A DNA stretch of 7,873 bases from Pseudolysobacter sp. Its GTDB lineage: Bacteria; Pseudomonadota; Gammaproteobacteria; Xanthomonadales; Rhodanobacteraceae. The stretch covers positions 1 to 7,873 of the forward strand of contig JANXUW010000152.1 of NCBI GenBank assembly GCA_025351985.1, written 5' to 3'. A program made the translations under genes and the position numbers. Below are positions 1 to 7,477 of the stretch, piece after piece. The notes beneath the pieces were generated by a model. That model ran no database searches and was not told where the DNA came from. It was given only the letters and a program-made list of their open reading frames with translations. The first letter of the stretch is position 1; every line of letters begins with the position of its first letter.

Positions 1-572
1 TGTTCGCGACGCGTTGTGAAAAACGGCTCGAAGATTCGTTTGTAATTCTCGGCATCGATCCCTGCGCCGTCATCTTCGACGCTTATGTTTGCTTCGTTCG
101 CCTTGACCTGAGTTGTCACCACTACCGTGGTTGCGCCGGAATGCAATGCATTGCGCACGAGTTCGATGAGGATGAGATGGCCATTCGCATCAATTTCCGC
201 TGGTTCCTCCGACGAGTGCAGATCAATAACAGGCACGGCGGCGGAATCCGCTTTCTCGCGTGCGGCATCGAGCGCCATGTTCACAACGGAACCCAACGGC
301 ATGCGCACTACCTTTGTGTTCGACAATGAGCCGGCCAGTCGTTGCAAATCCGCGATCACCCTGTTCGCCCGAGTGCAATCTTTCGCGAGCCGCTCCAGTG
401 GCAACATCGCGCGCTCCAGATCATTGCGCTTAGCGTACATGCGGCTAAGTTCCGCGTTCATTTGCAGCGAGCCGACCACATTCGCCATGGCGTGGGCGAG
501 GCCGGCCGCGAACATGCGTACCTCGTGACCGAGCTGCGCGGATGAATCGGGATGGGGCGAGTCTTGGGTCAT
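1..572 (-). CDS. Soluble sensor histidine kinase, partial (C-terminus beyond left edge)
   Basis: Cytoplasmic histidine kinase with no membrane segment or sensor domain in the 190 visible residues. The short N-terminus leads into a dimerisation/H-box helix, GLAHAMANVVGSLQ, with candidate phospho-His27. A degenerate N-box follows (ELVRNAL, Asn141), then the G1 box EDDGAGI (166-172) and F-box FEPFFTT (181-187) of an HATPase_c domain. The G2 box lies beyond the window. The start is the ATG at 572-570. Its RBS is weak (GGA about 8 nt upstream). The frame stays open upstream to a TGA at 671-669, giving residues such as LHPDVAGYADITSTN but no ATG, so a GTG at 593 is an alternative start. It lies 134 bp downstream of the hybrid kinase and is probably the third gene of the kaiC operon, either a phosphorelay partner or a kinase for the hybrid's receiver. 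The family call is firm; the partner role is inferred. Confidence 0.85.
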   Translation of the reverse strand, partial: MTQDSPHPDSSAQLGHEVRMFAAGLAHAMANVVGSLQMNAELSRMYAKRNDLERAMLPLERLAKDCTRANRVIADLQRLAGSLSNTKVVRMPLGSVVNMALDAAREKADSAAVPVIDLHSSEEPAEIDANGHLILIELVRNALHSGATTVVVTTQVKANEANISVEDDGAGIDAENYKRIFEPFFTTRRE

Positions 573-605
573 GAAAAATTCCGCTGAAAGCACATTGGTG
601 CTGGT

Positions 606-629
606 GATGTCGGCATATCCTGCGACATC
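606..629. other. Inverted repeat between the two kinase genes
   Basis: GATGTCG (606-612) and CGACATC (623-629) form a perfect 7-bp stem around a 10-nt loop. It sits in the 134-bp gap between the hybrid kinase stop and the next kinase start. No T-run follows on either strand, so it does not look like an intrinsic terminator. It could be a processing or mRNA-stability hairpin, or chance. Confidence 0.25.
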
Positions 630-706
630 GGGATGCAGGATGCATGCCTGAGCGAATGGGTGTGCCGATCACGTCATAGTGTCGCGCCAGACGCGCGCGC
701 CACGCA

Positions 707-3457
707 TTACTCGGGTCGCAAAATCGTTTGCACTTTTCCGGTCAAGACCGACAGCGGAAACGGTTTGGTGATCATGCTCATGCCCGGGCCAAGAAAGCCA
801 TTCGCCAACGCGGCATTTTCCGCATAACCCGTCATCAGCAAAATCGGCAGGTCGGGATACAAAGCGCGCGCACGATCCGCCAGCGTGCGGCCGTCCATGC
901 CGGGCAGGCCGATATCGGTAATCAGCAAATTCAGTGCACGTCCCGACTCAATCATGGCCAAACCGGCAAGCCCGTCTTCCGCGATACACACATCCAGCCC
1001 GAGATCCTTGAGTACCTCGGCAACGACTTCACGGATGCCCGGTTCGTCTTCCACGAGTAGCACGCACTCGTCCAGGCGAGCGCACAAATCCGGCGATTTT
1101 TCAAACTCGGCGATTTCGATCTTGGCTACGCCGTAGTAACGCGGCAGGTACAGCGAGATCGTCGTGCCGTGACCAATTTCGCTGCGAATTTTTGCGTGGC
1201 CCTCGGATTGACTCGCAAACCCGTAAACCATCGACAAGCCGAGGCCAGTACCTTCGCCGAGTGCCTTGGTAGTGAAGAATGGCTCGAATGCCTTGGCCAA
1301 GATTTCGGGCGACATGCCGGTGCCGGTATCGGTAATCGCAAAACAGACATATTCGCCAGTATTGAGCTCGTTATCGCCGGCTGGATGGTTTTGACGCCGA
1401 TGAATATTGCACGTCTCGATGATCAGCTTGCCGCCCTCGGGCATTGCATCGCGCGCGTTGATACTCAAATTGAGCATCGCGCTTTCGAGCTGGTTCGGAT
1501 CGCACAACGTCAGCCACAGATCGTCGGCGAGCACGAACTCCAACTGGATCGCGTGGCCCAGCGTGCGCGTCAGCAGATCATGCATCGAGGCGACGAGAAC
1601 GTTGCCATCCACCGGTGTCGGACTCAGCGGCTGGCGGCGCGAAAATGCAAGCAAATGATGTACCAGCGATGCGGCTTTATTGGCCGACGTCATCGCTACC
1701 GAAATCAGTCGCTCGGTATCGGGCGGGATATTTTTTGCACCGCGCATACGCAGCATGTCGAGCGCGGCGGTAATGGACTGCAACAGGTTGTTGAAATCGT
1801 GCGCGATGCCACCGGTAAGTTGTCCGACCGCTTCCATTTTCTGACTTTGGCGCAAGGCGTCTTCGGTTTCGCGTTCGCGCGTGATGTCACGACCGATACC
1901 ATACAGCTGGCCGTCTCCGAACGCGGTTGTCCAGGAAATCAGCCGATAACTGCCATCCTTGTGACGACAGCGATTTTCGAACCGGAACGTTGGTTGGTCG
2001 CTCGCCAGTTCGTTCAGTTTTTCGCGTGTATTTTCCAGATCGTCGGGATGCACCAGACTGGAAAAATCGGTGCGTAGAAGCTCCGTCTCCAGCCAGCCAA
2101 GCATCGTTGTCCACGCGCGGTTGACCGCGAGGAAACGTCCACCGATATCGCGCACATCCATCAGGTCGCTGGAAAGACGCCACATTCGATCGCGCTCGCG
2201 CGTGCGTTCTTCCACGCGTTGTTCGAGCGTGGCGTTGAGTCGCTTGAGTTCATCGGCGGCGCGCTTGCGTTTGGTAATGTCAACGAAGGTGCAGATCGCT
2301 CCTTGCAATATGCCGTTGACGATGATCGGCGCGGTGCGATATTCGACGGGAATCCGGCTTCCATCCTTGCGAAAAAAATATTCGTCGTCGACCGTCGCCG
2401 GCTTGCCTTCGCTGGCGGCGCAGTAGACCGGACATTCCGCGGCCGGATAGTGCGAACCGTCCGGGTGAGAATGATGAATTACGGCATGCAGACTGTGTCC
2501 GAGCACTTCGCTTTCATCGTTGAAGCCGAGCAGGCGCAGGAACGATGCGTTGCACAGCGTCGTGATGCCGTGGGTGTCTACCGCATAAAATGCTTCGGTG
2601 GTCGAGTTGATCAATAACCGCGTGAACGCATCACGCTCGCGCAATATCAGTTCCGCATTCTTGCGCTCGGTGATGTCATAGACGATGCCAAAAAACCGGT
2701 TATTGCCGGTGATGCCATCAGGCAATGCTTCACCGCGTCGTGCCAGCCAGCGAACTTCGTGAGTATCCGGCCGGTGAATACGATATTCGGTGTATTGCAG
2801 AGCGCTTGTGGTCAATTCCGGTGCACTGGTCATGATCTTGTCGTGATCTTGCGAATCGACCAGTTGCATCAATTCGGCGAGCGATACGCTTGCGCGATCG
2901 CCGATTCCCCAGATGCGGCAGAACTGTTCCGAAATCGACAGCATGCGCGTTTCGGCAAACAATTCGAACGTGCCGATGCCGCCGGCCTCCTGCGCGAAAC
3001 GCAAGCGCTCTTGGCGATCACTCAATTCTTCGAGACGCGCTCGCGCTTCGTATTGTCGGCGGCGTGCACGAACCGCCGTACGCACCGTGCTGACGAATGA
3101 CGTCGGATGGAACGGACGTTCCAGAAACGACACGTTGCCGAGTAATTCGGACAATCGCAGCGCGTCGGGATTGCGATCGCTGCCACCGCGGCGCGTCAGC
3201 ACGATAAACGGAAAATCCGACCATGCCTGCTGGTTGACTATCCACTTGGCGATGGCTGTCAGGTCCGCACCGAACAGACCTTCTTCGGCAATAACGCCAA
3301 GCCCGGCACCGGAATGCAGCGCTTGTTCGACACTGTTCAGATCGACGGCGATTTCGCTGGCAAGCCCCGCTTCGCGCAGCAGGTCCACGGCAATGGATGC
3401 GTCGCGGCCATTGGGCGCGAATACGACGGCGCGTTCCGAAAACGGACCTGGTTTCAC
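707..3457 (-). CDS. Multi-PAS hybrid sensor histidine kinase with N-terminal degenerate receiver and C-terminal receiver
   Basis: A 916-aa soluble hybrid kinase with no transmembrane segment. Residues 10-130 resemble a receiver but lack its acid pair and phosphoacceptor Asp (VIAEEG at 55-60), and carry Arg114-Pro where Lys-Pro is usual. Three PAS/PAC units follow at about 150-268 (ends VYDITERK), 272-400 (ends FVDITKRK) and 423-530 (ends GRDITRER), with a short coiled coil at 400-422. The HisKA domain has phospho-His553 in [11 protein letters not shown]. The HATPase_c domain shows the N-box around Asn667, DTGTGM (710-715), FEPFF (724-728) and GEGTGLGL (734-741). The C-terminal receiver (about 797-913) is intact: Asp804, phospho-acceptor Asp848 in [11 protein letters not shown], Thr876 and Lys898. 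The start is GTG (3457-3455), overlapping the kaiC stop as GTGA, which indicates translational coupling. The PAS ligands are unknown. It probably passes phosphate to its own receiver or to the downstream kinase/regulator; this is inferred. Confidence 0.95.
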   Translation of the reverse strand: MKPGPFSERAVVFAPNGRDASIAVDLLREAGLASEIAVDLNSVEQALHSGAGLGVIAEEGLFGADLTAIAKWIVNQQAWSDFPFIVLTRRGGSDRNPDALRLSELLGNVSFLERPFHPTSFVSTVRTAVRARRRQYEARARLEELSDRQERLRFAQEAGGIGTFELFAETRMLSISEQFCRIWGIGDRASVSLAELMQLVDSQDHDKIMTSAPELTTSALQYTEYRIHRPDTHEVRWLARRGEALPDGITGNNRFFGIVYDITERKNAELILRERDAFTRLLINSTTEAFYAVDTHGITTLCNASFLRLLGFNDESEVLGHSLHAVIHHSHPDGSHYPAAECPVYCAASEGKPATVDDEYFFRKDGSRIPVEYRTAPIIVNGILQGAICTFVDITKRKRAADELKRLNATLEQRVEERTRERDRMWRLSSDLMDVRDIGGRFLAVNRAWTTMLGWLETELLRTDFSSLVHPDDLENTREKLNELASDQPTFRFENRCRHKDGSYRLISWTTAFGDGQLYGIGRDITRERETEDALRQSQKMEAVGQLTGGIAHDFNNLLQSITAALDMLRMRGAKNIPPDTERLISVAMTSANKAASLVHHLLAFSRRQPLSPTPVDGNVLVASMHDLLTRTLGHAIQLEFVLADDLWLTLCDPNQLESAMLNLSINARDAMPEGGKLIIETCNIHRRQNHPAGDNELNTGEYVCFAITDTGTGMSPEILAKAFEPFFTTKALGEGTGLGLSMVYGFASQSEGHAKIRSEIGHGTTISLYLPRYYGVAKIEIAEFEKSPDLCARLDECVLLVEDEPGIREVVAEVLKDLGLDVCIAEDGLAGLAMIESGRALNLLITDIGLPGMDGRTLADRARALYPDLPILLMTGYAENAALANGFLGPGMSMITKPFPLSVLTGKVQTILRPE

Positions 3458-4941
3458 GATGCCGCGGTATCGTCAGGAACCAATTTGGTTGGCGTTCCAA
3501 GCAACACGCCATGGAAATTACTGAGTACTTCGCCGACCGACAACCCTTGTGCGCCGATAGCAAACTCGCGCAGCGTCGACTCATGTCCGCCGGTACGCTT
3601 TTTCAAGATCGAAATCGCCCGACGCACTTCGCCCATCGCTTCGAAATAACGAATGAGAATGACAGTGTCGGCAAGATAGGTGAGATCGACCGGACTTTTC
3701 ATTTCGCCGATCAAGCCACGCTGTGCGACAGTCAGAAATGTAGCAGCACCTCTTCGATTCAGATATTGCAGCAACTCGTGCATGTGCAAGATCAATTGAT
3801 TTTCATCGGTCATCGCGGCTTGATAGCCATTCATGCTGTCGATGACAACGGTCTTGATGCCATGGATATCGACACACGCGCAGACGCGATGGGCAAATTC
3901 GCCTGGCGACAGTTCCGCTGCATCGATTTGTTCCAGATACAGATGCCCGCTGTCACGCATCGCCTGCAGATCGATACCGAGCGGTTTCATGCGCTTGATC
4001 AACAGCCCGATTTCTTCTTCGAATAAAAAAAGTGCAGCCTTCTCGCCGCGGGCGATGGCTGCTGTGGCAAACATCATGGCGAGCGTCGATTTGCCGCCAC
4101 CGGCGGGGCCGAGAATCAGTGTGCTCGAACCGCTGTCGATACCGCCATCCAGCAGTTTATCCAGCTTCGGCACGCCGCTAGGCAGCGTATTGCGATCAAA
4201 CTCGCTGTACTTGCCGGCCGCCACGAGGCGAGGGTAGACATGCACGCCGTCTGCCTTGATCGCAAAGTCGTGGTAGCCGCCGCGGAACGCCTGGCCACGG
4301 TATTTGAGCACACGCAAGCGACGTCGTTCTGCGCCATAGTCCGGCGCGCGTTGTTCGAGCGTGATCACGCCATGCGCGACGCTGTGCACGGTTTTGTCAT
4401 TCACATCGGTGGTCAGATCGTCGAGCATAAGCACGGTCGCCCCATGCCGCGCAAAATAATGCTTGAGCGACAGAATCTGGCGGCGGTAACGCAAGGATCC
4501 TTGCGCGAGCAGGCGCAATTCGGACAGGCTGTCGAGTACCACGAGCTCGGGTTTCACACGCTCGACGGCGTCGAAGATCCGGCGCGTTGTTTCGCCGAGC
4601 TCGAGATCGGACGAATACAGCAGGCTCTGCTGATGCGCCGCGTCGAGCAGGCTTTCCGGCGGCACCACTTCCATGATCGTGGTGTAGTCACCGAAGTGCC
4701 AACCGTGCGCGTCGGCCGAGGCGCGCAATTCGACTTCGGTTTCGGACAACGTGATATAGAGTCCGCGCCGCTGTTGAGTCGCGCCCTCATGCAGAAAACG
4801 CATCGCGATGGTGGTTTTCCCCGTGCCAGGCTCGCCTTCCACCAAATATACGTGGCCAGGAGCAAGCCCGCCGCCGAGGACGTGGTCCAGCCCGGCGACG
4901 CCGGTGTGGAGATGTTGCGAAGATTTTTCCGTATCGGCCAT
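3454..4941 (-). CDS. kaiC: KaiC-like double-domain RecA-fold ATPase
   Basis: A 495-aa two-domain KaiC-family ATPase, close to the usual KaiC length. Domain I (about 8-240) has Walker A GEPGTGKT (36-43), SETEVE in the catalytic-Glu region (66-71) and Walker B VVLDS (Asp137). Domain II (about 250-485) has Walker A GPAGGGKST (278-286), catalytic-type FEEE (307-310) and Walker B VVIDS (Asp368). The C-terminal signature is LREFAIGAQGLSVGEVLSNFHG. By eye, the segment matching the cyanobacterial KaiC phosphosites Ser431/Thr432 reads Thr421-Tyr422 here. The frame is open up to an ATG at 5091, but the 50 added residues look like no KaiC N-terminus. The ATG at 4941 starts at the family's usual MADTEKS...TGVAGLD position and has an AGGT RBS. 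No kaiA or kaiB lies nearby. Coupling to two kinases suggests it modulates two-component signalling; a clock role is not supported. Confidence 0.95.
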   Translation of the reverse strand: MADTEKSSQHLHTGVAGLDHVLGGGLAPGHVYLVEGEPGTGKTTIAMRFLHEGATQQRRGLYITLSETEVELRASADAHGWHFGDYTTIMEVVPPESLLDAAHQQSLLYSSDLELGETTRRIFDAVERVKPELVVLDSLSELRLLAQGSLRYRRQILSLKHYFARHGATVLMLDDLTTDVNDKTVHSVAHGVITLEQRAPDYGAERRRLRVLKYRGQAFRGGYHDFAIKADGVHVYPRLVAAGKYSEFDRNTLPSGVPKLDKLLDGGIDSGSSTLILGPAGGGKSTLAMMFATAAIARGEKAALFLFEEEIGLLIKRMKPLGIDLQAMRDSGHLYLEQIDAAELSPGEFAHRVCACVDIHGIKTVVIDSMNGYQAAMTDENQLILHMHELLQYLNRRGAATFLTVAQRGLIGEMKSPVDLTYLADTVILIRYFEAMGEVRRAISILKKRTGGHESTLREFAIGAQGLSVGEVLSNFHGVLLGTPTKLVPDDTAAS

Positions 4942-5333
4942 ACAGTTACCTGTTTCGCGTTGATCTAGATGCTGCCGAGGATACCAGCGAAGCGGGGGAG
5001 ATTTAGCAACATGTGAGCCAAATTTGCGGAACCTGGCGAGGGGCATCGAAGCGAAAGCTGCTAACCCTAGTGCAGGGCTTATTCGGTTCAACCTGATGCC
5101 TTCAAGGCTTTCTTCGCCGGATTGAGATTCTTTCTCCGCGCGAGGTCAACGGGCAGTTCAGAAGATACATCAATCAAGTTTTTTCATAGCCTTGCATTTC
5201 GCAATTCTGAACCTCGTCGCGCATTCGCTTTGCACGAAAATATTGTTCCGTCAGTGAGTAGCGTGGCGCTGCTGCTGGCCTGGCGTCATGGCACGGTCGT
5301 TGCGTGGTAGCTCATACTCAACCGGAGCAATGA
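4942..5333. other. Divergent intergenic region between kaiC operon and DUF3606 cluster
   Basis: About 390 bp with no convincing gene; it must hold the promoters of both divergent units. The best sigma70-like candidate for kaiC on the minus strand is TTGAAC (5091-5086), 16 nt, then TAGGGT (5069-5064), which is weak. No clear promoter was found for the plus-strand cluster. A short plus-strand open frame (5122-5310) has no RBS and a low-complexity composition, and was not accepted. Confidence 0.5.
4948..4951 (-). promoter_or_regulatory. Ribosome binding site deciding the kaiC start
   Basis: On the minus strand AGGT lies 6 nt before the ATG at 4941-4939. This supports the shorter 495-aa product over the longer open frame beginning at 5091. 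Confidence 0.55.
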
Positions 5334-5576
5334 ATGTCGACGATTATGGAAATGGCTCATACTATCCGTGAAAAAGAGGAAATCTCCGCTAGCGCTACGG
5401 CTGCGCAATTTGCCGACATGCGCGTTTCTCGTTCGCAATTCGTGGACATTCAGGATCCGGATCAGATCTCGCGCCTTTGCCGTACGTTTGGCGCGACACG
5501 ATTTGAACTGTGTCGCATCATCGAAAAAGTGGGCAGCGAAATATCCATCGTCAGGCGCGAACTCTCGCGCAGATAG
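5334..5576 (+). CDS. DUF3606 domain small protein
   Basis: An 80-aa soluble protein. Residues 33-77 match the DUF3606 pattern: a leading R/S-x-V-D segment, then DPDQISRLCRTFGAT and EL-x(5)-VGSEISIVRREL. This resembles the family form in which a partner helix with a W/C-x-x-FG turn is followed by 'VG-x-S-x-x-x-V-x-x-x-L'. The biochemical function of DUF3606 is not established. The N-terminal 30 residues are polar and probably disordered. The ATG at 5334 has GGAG at 5324-5327, 6 nt upstream. It is the first gene of the plus-strand cluster; the next gene starts 42 bp downstream with no terminator between. Such small proteins often accompany stress-response genes, but that role here is an inference. 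Confidence 0.8.
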   Translation: MSTIMEMAHTIREKEEISASATAAQFADMRVSRSQFVDIQDPDQISRLCRTFGATRFELCRIIEKVGSEISIVRRELSRR

Positions 5577-5618
5577 GTCAAGAGCTTTATACCTGAAACC
5601 CGACTTGGAAGAGAACTC

Positions 5619-5816
5619 ATGAGCACTCCCGAAATCATGTCCGAGGAACTGTCTACCGCCATTTCAATCGAACGAAAAAGCTGCGCTCACGCGGCATGTA
5701 GCTGTCTGGCTGTGGCAGACAAAGACTACTGCGGCGCATATTGTGAGACGGCGAAAGAGCAACATCAGGAAGGCGATGGTTGTGGGTGCGGCCATCCGGG
5801 ATGCACGCAGGACTGA
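5619..5816 (+). CDS. Bacterial metallothionein (SmtA/BmtA-like)
   Basis: A 65-aa Cys-rich protein with eight Cys (22, 27, 29, 38, 42, 55, 57, 62) and His at 24, 49 and 59. The spacing CAHAACSC...YCGAYC...GCGCGHPGC matches prokaryotic metallothioneins (Metallothio_Pro). Cyanobacterial SmtA has a comparable size and a CGHTGC end and binds Zn/Cd in a Cys/His cluster. Binding of Zn, Cd or Cu in the cytoplasm is therefore expected; selectivity cannot be read from the sequence. An N-terminal extension of about 20 non-Cys residues precedes the metal-binding part, and the C-terminal tail is short. The ATG at 5619 has GGAAGAG at 5607-5613, 5 nt upstream. It lies 42 bp after the DUF3606 gene and 8 bp before the next start. 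No SmtB-type operator was identified. Confidence 0.88.
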   Translation: MSTPEIMSEELSTAISIERKSCAHAACSCLAVADKDYCGAYCETAKEQHQEGDGCGCGHPGCTQD

Positions 5817-5824
5817 CGTACGCC

Positions 5825-6505
5825 ATGCCACCCCAATTTTCTGTCGCCGCCGCCAATCACGATATGACCGCCAGGAGTTTTAATCCGGACAGGATTGGGC
5901 GTTCCGCCAGTGTCGGGCGTGCGTACGTCTACGTGCTCCCTTGCCGCTATGAAAATATTTTGAAGCTGGGTTTTTCTCGCGACCCGCTGGAAAGAATGGC
6001 CACGTTCCATCCGCGTTATTTCGAATTCTTCGACCTCAATCGTGCGTTTGCGATCGAGTTCGATCGAGTAAGTGAAGCGCGCCGCATGGAGCGTTATCTG
6101 GCAGCTCCGCTATATGAATATCGCGCACCGGCACCTTTGTTGGTGCGCGACGCTGCGGCCGGTCATACAGAGTGGTATCGCGGCGCATACGGATTGTTGG
6201 AACAGCAGGGGCGACGTGCACAGCATGAAGGCCATATCCTGCATCTGCCGTTGAAACGTTGGGTGCGTGGTCAACTGGAAACTCGCAGCGAGCTGCTGTT
6301 CGATTGGTCGCAACGCATGCTCGACGAGATAACGCTCGATATGAGTCCGGACGGTCTGGATTCCGCACCGTTGCGTCGTACTTTGACCGATGCGATCGAT
6401 GCCTTGGTGGCATTCAAGCTCCCGCCCGAGCGTTATGTGCCGACGACGATATTGGAATGGCGAGCAAGCTTGCCATCGACATTCGCAAAAAGCGCTTCTT
6501 TTTGA
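5825..6505 (+). CDS. GIY-YIG-type domain protein (MUG113/T5orf172-like)
   Basis: 226 aa from the ATG at 5825. Residues 32-120 read as a GIY-YIG fold of the MUG113/T5orf172 kind. AYVYVL (33-38) and LKLGFSRDPLERM (46-58) stand in for the GIY and YIG strands, with the conserved Arg as Arg57. Glu89 in RRMERYL is the likely metal-binding catalytic Glu, and HTEWYRG (114-120) matches the closing 'EWF/Y' motif. The C-terminal half (121-226) is helical-looking and not recognised. The sequence is compatible with a nuclease, but the GIY and YIG tripeptides are diverged, so activity is uncertain. The frame is open up to an ATG at 5780 inside the metallothionein gene. The 5825 start gives an 8-bp gap and is preferred, but no strong RBS precedes it, and ATG 5864 is also possible. 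It is probably co-transcribed with the metallothionein. Confidence 0.7.
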   Translation: MPPQFSVAAANHDMTARSFNPDRIGRSASVGRAYVYVLPCRYENILKLGFSRDPLERMATFHPRYFEFFDLNRAFAIEFDRVSEARRMERYLAAPLYEYRAPAPLLVRDAAAGHTEWYRGAYGLLEQQGRRAQHEGHILHLPLKRWVRGQLETRSELLFDWSQRMLDEITLDMSPDGLDSAPLRRTLTDAIDALVAFKLPPERYVPTTILEWRASLPSTFAKSASF

Positions 6506-6529
6506 TTATCGGCCAATCGAGCCGCGACC

Positions 6530-7148
6530 ATGCCGCTGCAAATCTATCGCCGCAAACGCCGATTCGGCGATACGCCCGAACCTGCCTCCGGAGGCAAGCG
6601 CAGCGACAAGGCGCAGATTTTTATAGTCCAGCTACATCACGCTTAGCATCGGCTGGAGCTGGACGGCGCGCTGAAAAGCTGGGCGATCCCGAAAGGCCCG
6701 AGCCTCGATCCCTCGGTAAAAAGGTTGGCGGTAGAGGTCGAAGATCATCCGTTGTCTTATGCAAAATTTTCCGGCGACATCCCCAAAGGCAACTACGGTG
6801 CGGGACACGTCGATATCTTCGACCACGGTACTTGGGAAGCCGAAGGCAGCGCACGTGCCGATTTGAAACGCGGCGAGTTGAAGTTTGTACTGCACGGCAA
6901 GATTCTGCGCGGCTCGTGGGTGTTGGTGCGTACGAAGCGCGAAGCGGCCAAACCCCAATGGTTTTTGATCAAACATCGAGACGAATTTTCCACCAAGAGC
7001 GAGGCAGATGATTTCGTCGCCGACGATTCGAAAAAGCCCGTTGCTGCGGCCAGCAAAACTTCGCGCGACGAGAAATTCCCCGAGCTGAAAAATAGCGCAT
7101 TTGCGCCGGAGTTATGTCGCAGCATGACGGCGCCACCTATCGGTGATT
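6530..7148 (+). pseudogene. ligD: LigD fragment: 3'-phosphoesterase domain, broken, ligase domain missing
   Basis: The translated frame begins MPLQIYRRKRRFGDTPEPAS, typical of the LigD N-terminal phosphoesterase domain, which trims 3' ends in Ku/LigD end joining. It then shows RLELDGALKSWAIPKGPSLDP, VEDHPLSYAKFSGDIPKGNYG and GTWEAEG...LHGKILRGSWVLVR. A TAG at 6644-6646 (codon 39) sits exactly where family members have the S-R-L-H-Y-D-F segment. About 21 bases there are replaced by 6, removing the active-site His and Asp of that motif, and the frame then resumes. After a linker, NSAFAPELCRSMTAPPIGD matches the entry to the ligase domain, and homology stops. There is no ligase or polymerase domain and no ku gene in the window. 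The start lies 24 bp after the upstream gene. An internal restart would yield at most an inactive fragment. Confidence 0.85.
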
Positions 7149-7389
7149 CGCACATAAGCGCGGCCTGTTGCTGCGTCGCTGCGAGTTTGGCCTCCGTGTT
7201 GTTCAAGTGCAATGTCGCATCATCCAATTTCTTAACAAGAGCTTGGTTGATTGAGGTTAGGTCTGTGTTGCTGGTCTTCAATTGGGGTAGCTCTGATTTG
7301 AGGTATTCATTGACGAAGCCAGCAGCGGCCAACGTCAGTGCAAACGCTATGTGCACGCGGAGCGTGCTGGGATGGGACTCAACTCGCAT
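7141..7389 (-). pseudogene. Truncated membrane-anchored coiled-coil protein gene (3' end lost)
   Basis: From the ATG at 7389-7387 the minus strand encodes about 83 credible residues. A short N-terminus leads into a single hydrophobic anchor at about 13-27 (HIAFALTLAAAGFV). A Leu/Lys/Gln-rich coiled-coil stretch follows at about 30-75 (KTSNTDLTSINQALVKKLDD, then NNTEAKLAATQQQ). After residue about 82 (MCES) the open frame continues to 6793, but only as antisense of the ligD remnant, so the original 3' end is lost. The layout recalls small inner-membrane coiled-coil proteins, including phage lysis accessory types, but no family is recognised. An AGGAGGT sequence lies about 31 nt before the ATG, too far to serve it. 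It may be a gene fragment brought in with the rearrangement. Confidence 0.4.
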
Positions 7390-7418
7390 GTCTGGTGTGA
7401 AAATATGGAAGGCCGGGC

Positions 7419-7430
7419 GGTTACCTCCTT
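7419..7430 (-). promoter_or_regulatory. Strong Shine-Dalgarno-like sequence without a start codon at proper spacing
   Basis: On the minus strand the sequence reads AAGGAGGTAACC, near-perfect anti-16S complementarity. No ATG, GTG or TTG follows within 5-12 nt, and the first ATG is at 7389. It may be a leader-peptide remnant or a decayed start. Confidence 0.3.
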
Positions 7431-7440
7431 GCGAGATAAA

Positions 7441-7466
7441 CCTTACACACCGACCTTACACACCGA
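7441..7466. repeat. Two perfect tandem copies of a 13-bp unit
   Basis: The unit CCTTACACACCGA occurs at 7441-7453 and again at 7454-7466 without a mismatch. On the minus strand it reads TCGGTGTGTAAGG twice, between the promoter-like block and the coiled-coil frame. It could be a pair of protein-binding sites or a replication-slippage product. Confidence 0.85.
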
Positions 7467-7477
7467 CGCTTTGTAAC

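Noticed and set aside
445..672. 75-aa minus-strand frame at the start of the left-edge kinase
   Set aside because: It overlaps the kinase in another frame and has a His/Arg-rich composition typical of a shadow frame.
1169..2077. 302-aa plus-strand open frame opposite the hybrid kinase
   Set aside because: It lies wholly antisense to a gene with clear PAS, HisKA and HATPase motifs. Its own translation shows no domain, and long antisense frames are common in GC-rich genes.
4240..4968. 242-aa plus-strand open frame opposite kaiC
   Set aside because: It is antisense to the conserved first ATPase domain, with no recognisable motif and no convincing RBS.
4942..5091. 50-residue N-terminal extension of KaiC from the upstream ATG
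   Set aside because: The added sequence has no resemblance to KaiC N-termini, and the internal ATG has an RBS and the right family position.
5122..5310. 62-aa plus-strand frame in the divergent intergenic region
   Set aside because: It has no RBS and no family resemblance, and it ends before the real DUF3606 start.
6259..7011. 250-aa plus-strand frame spanning the GIY-YIG and ligD genes
   Set aside because: It is out of frame with both, Arg-rich and without domain similarity. The LigD motifs are in another frame.
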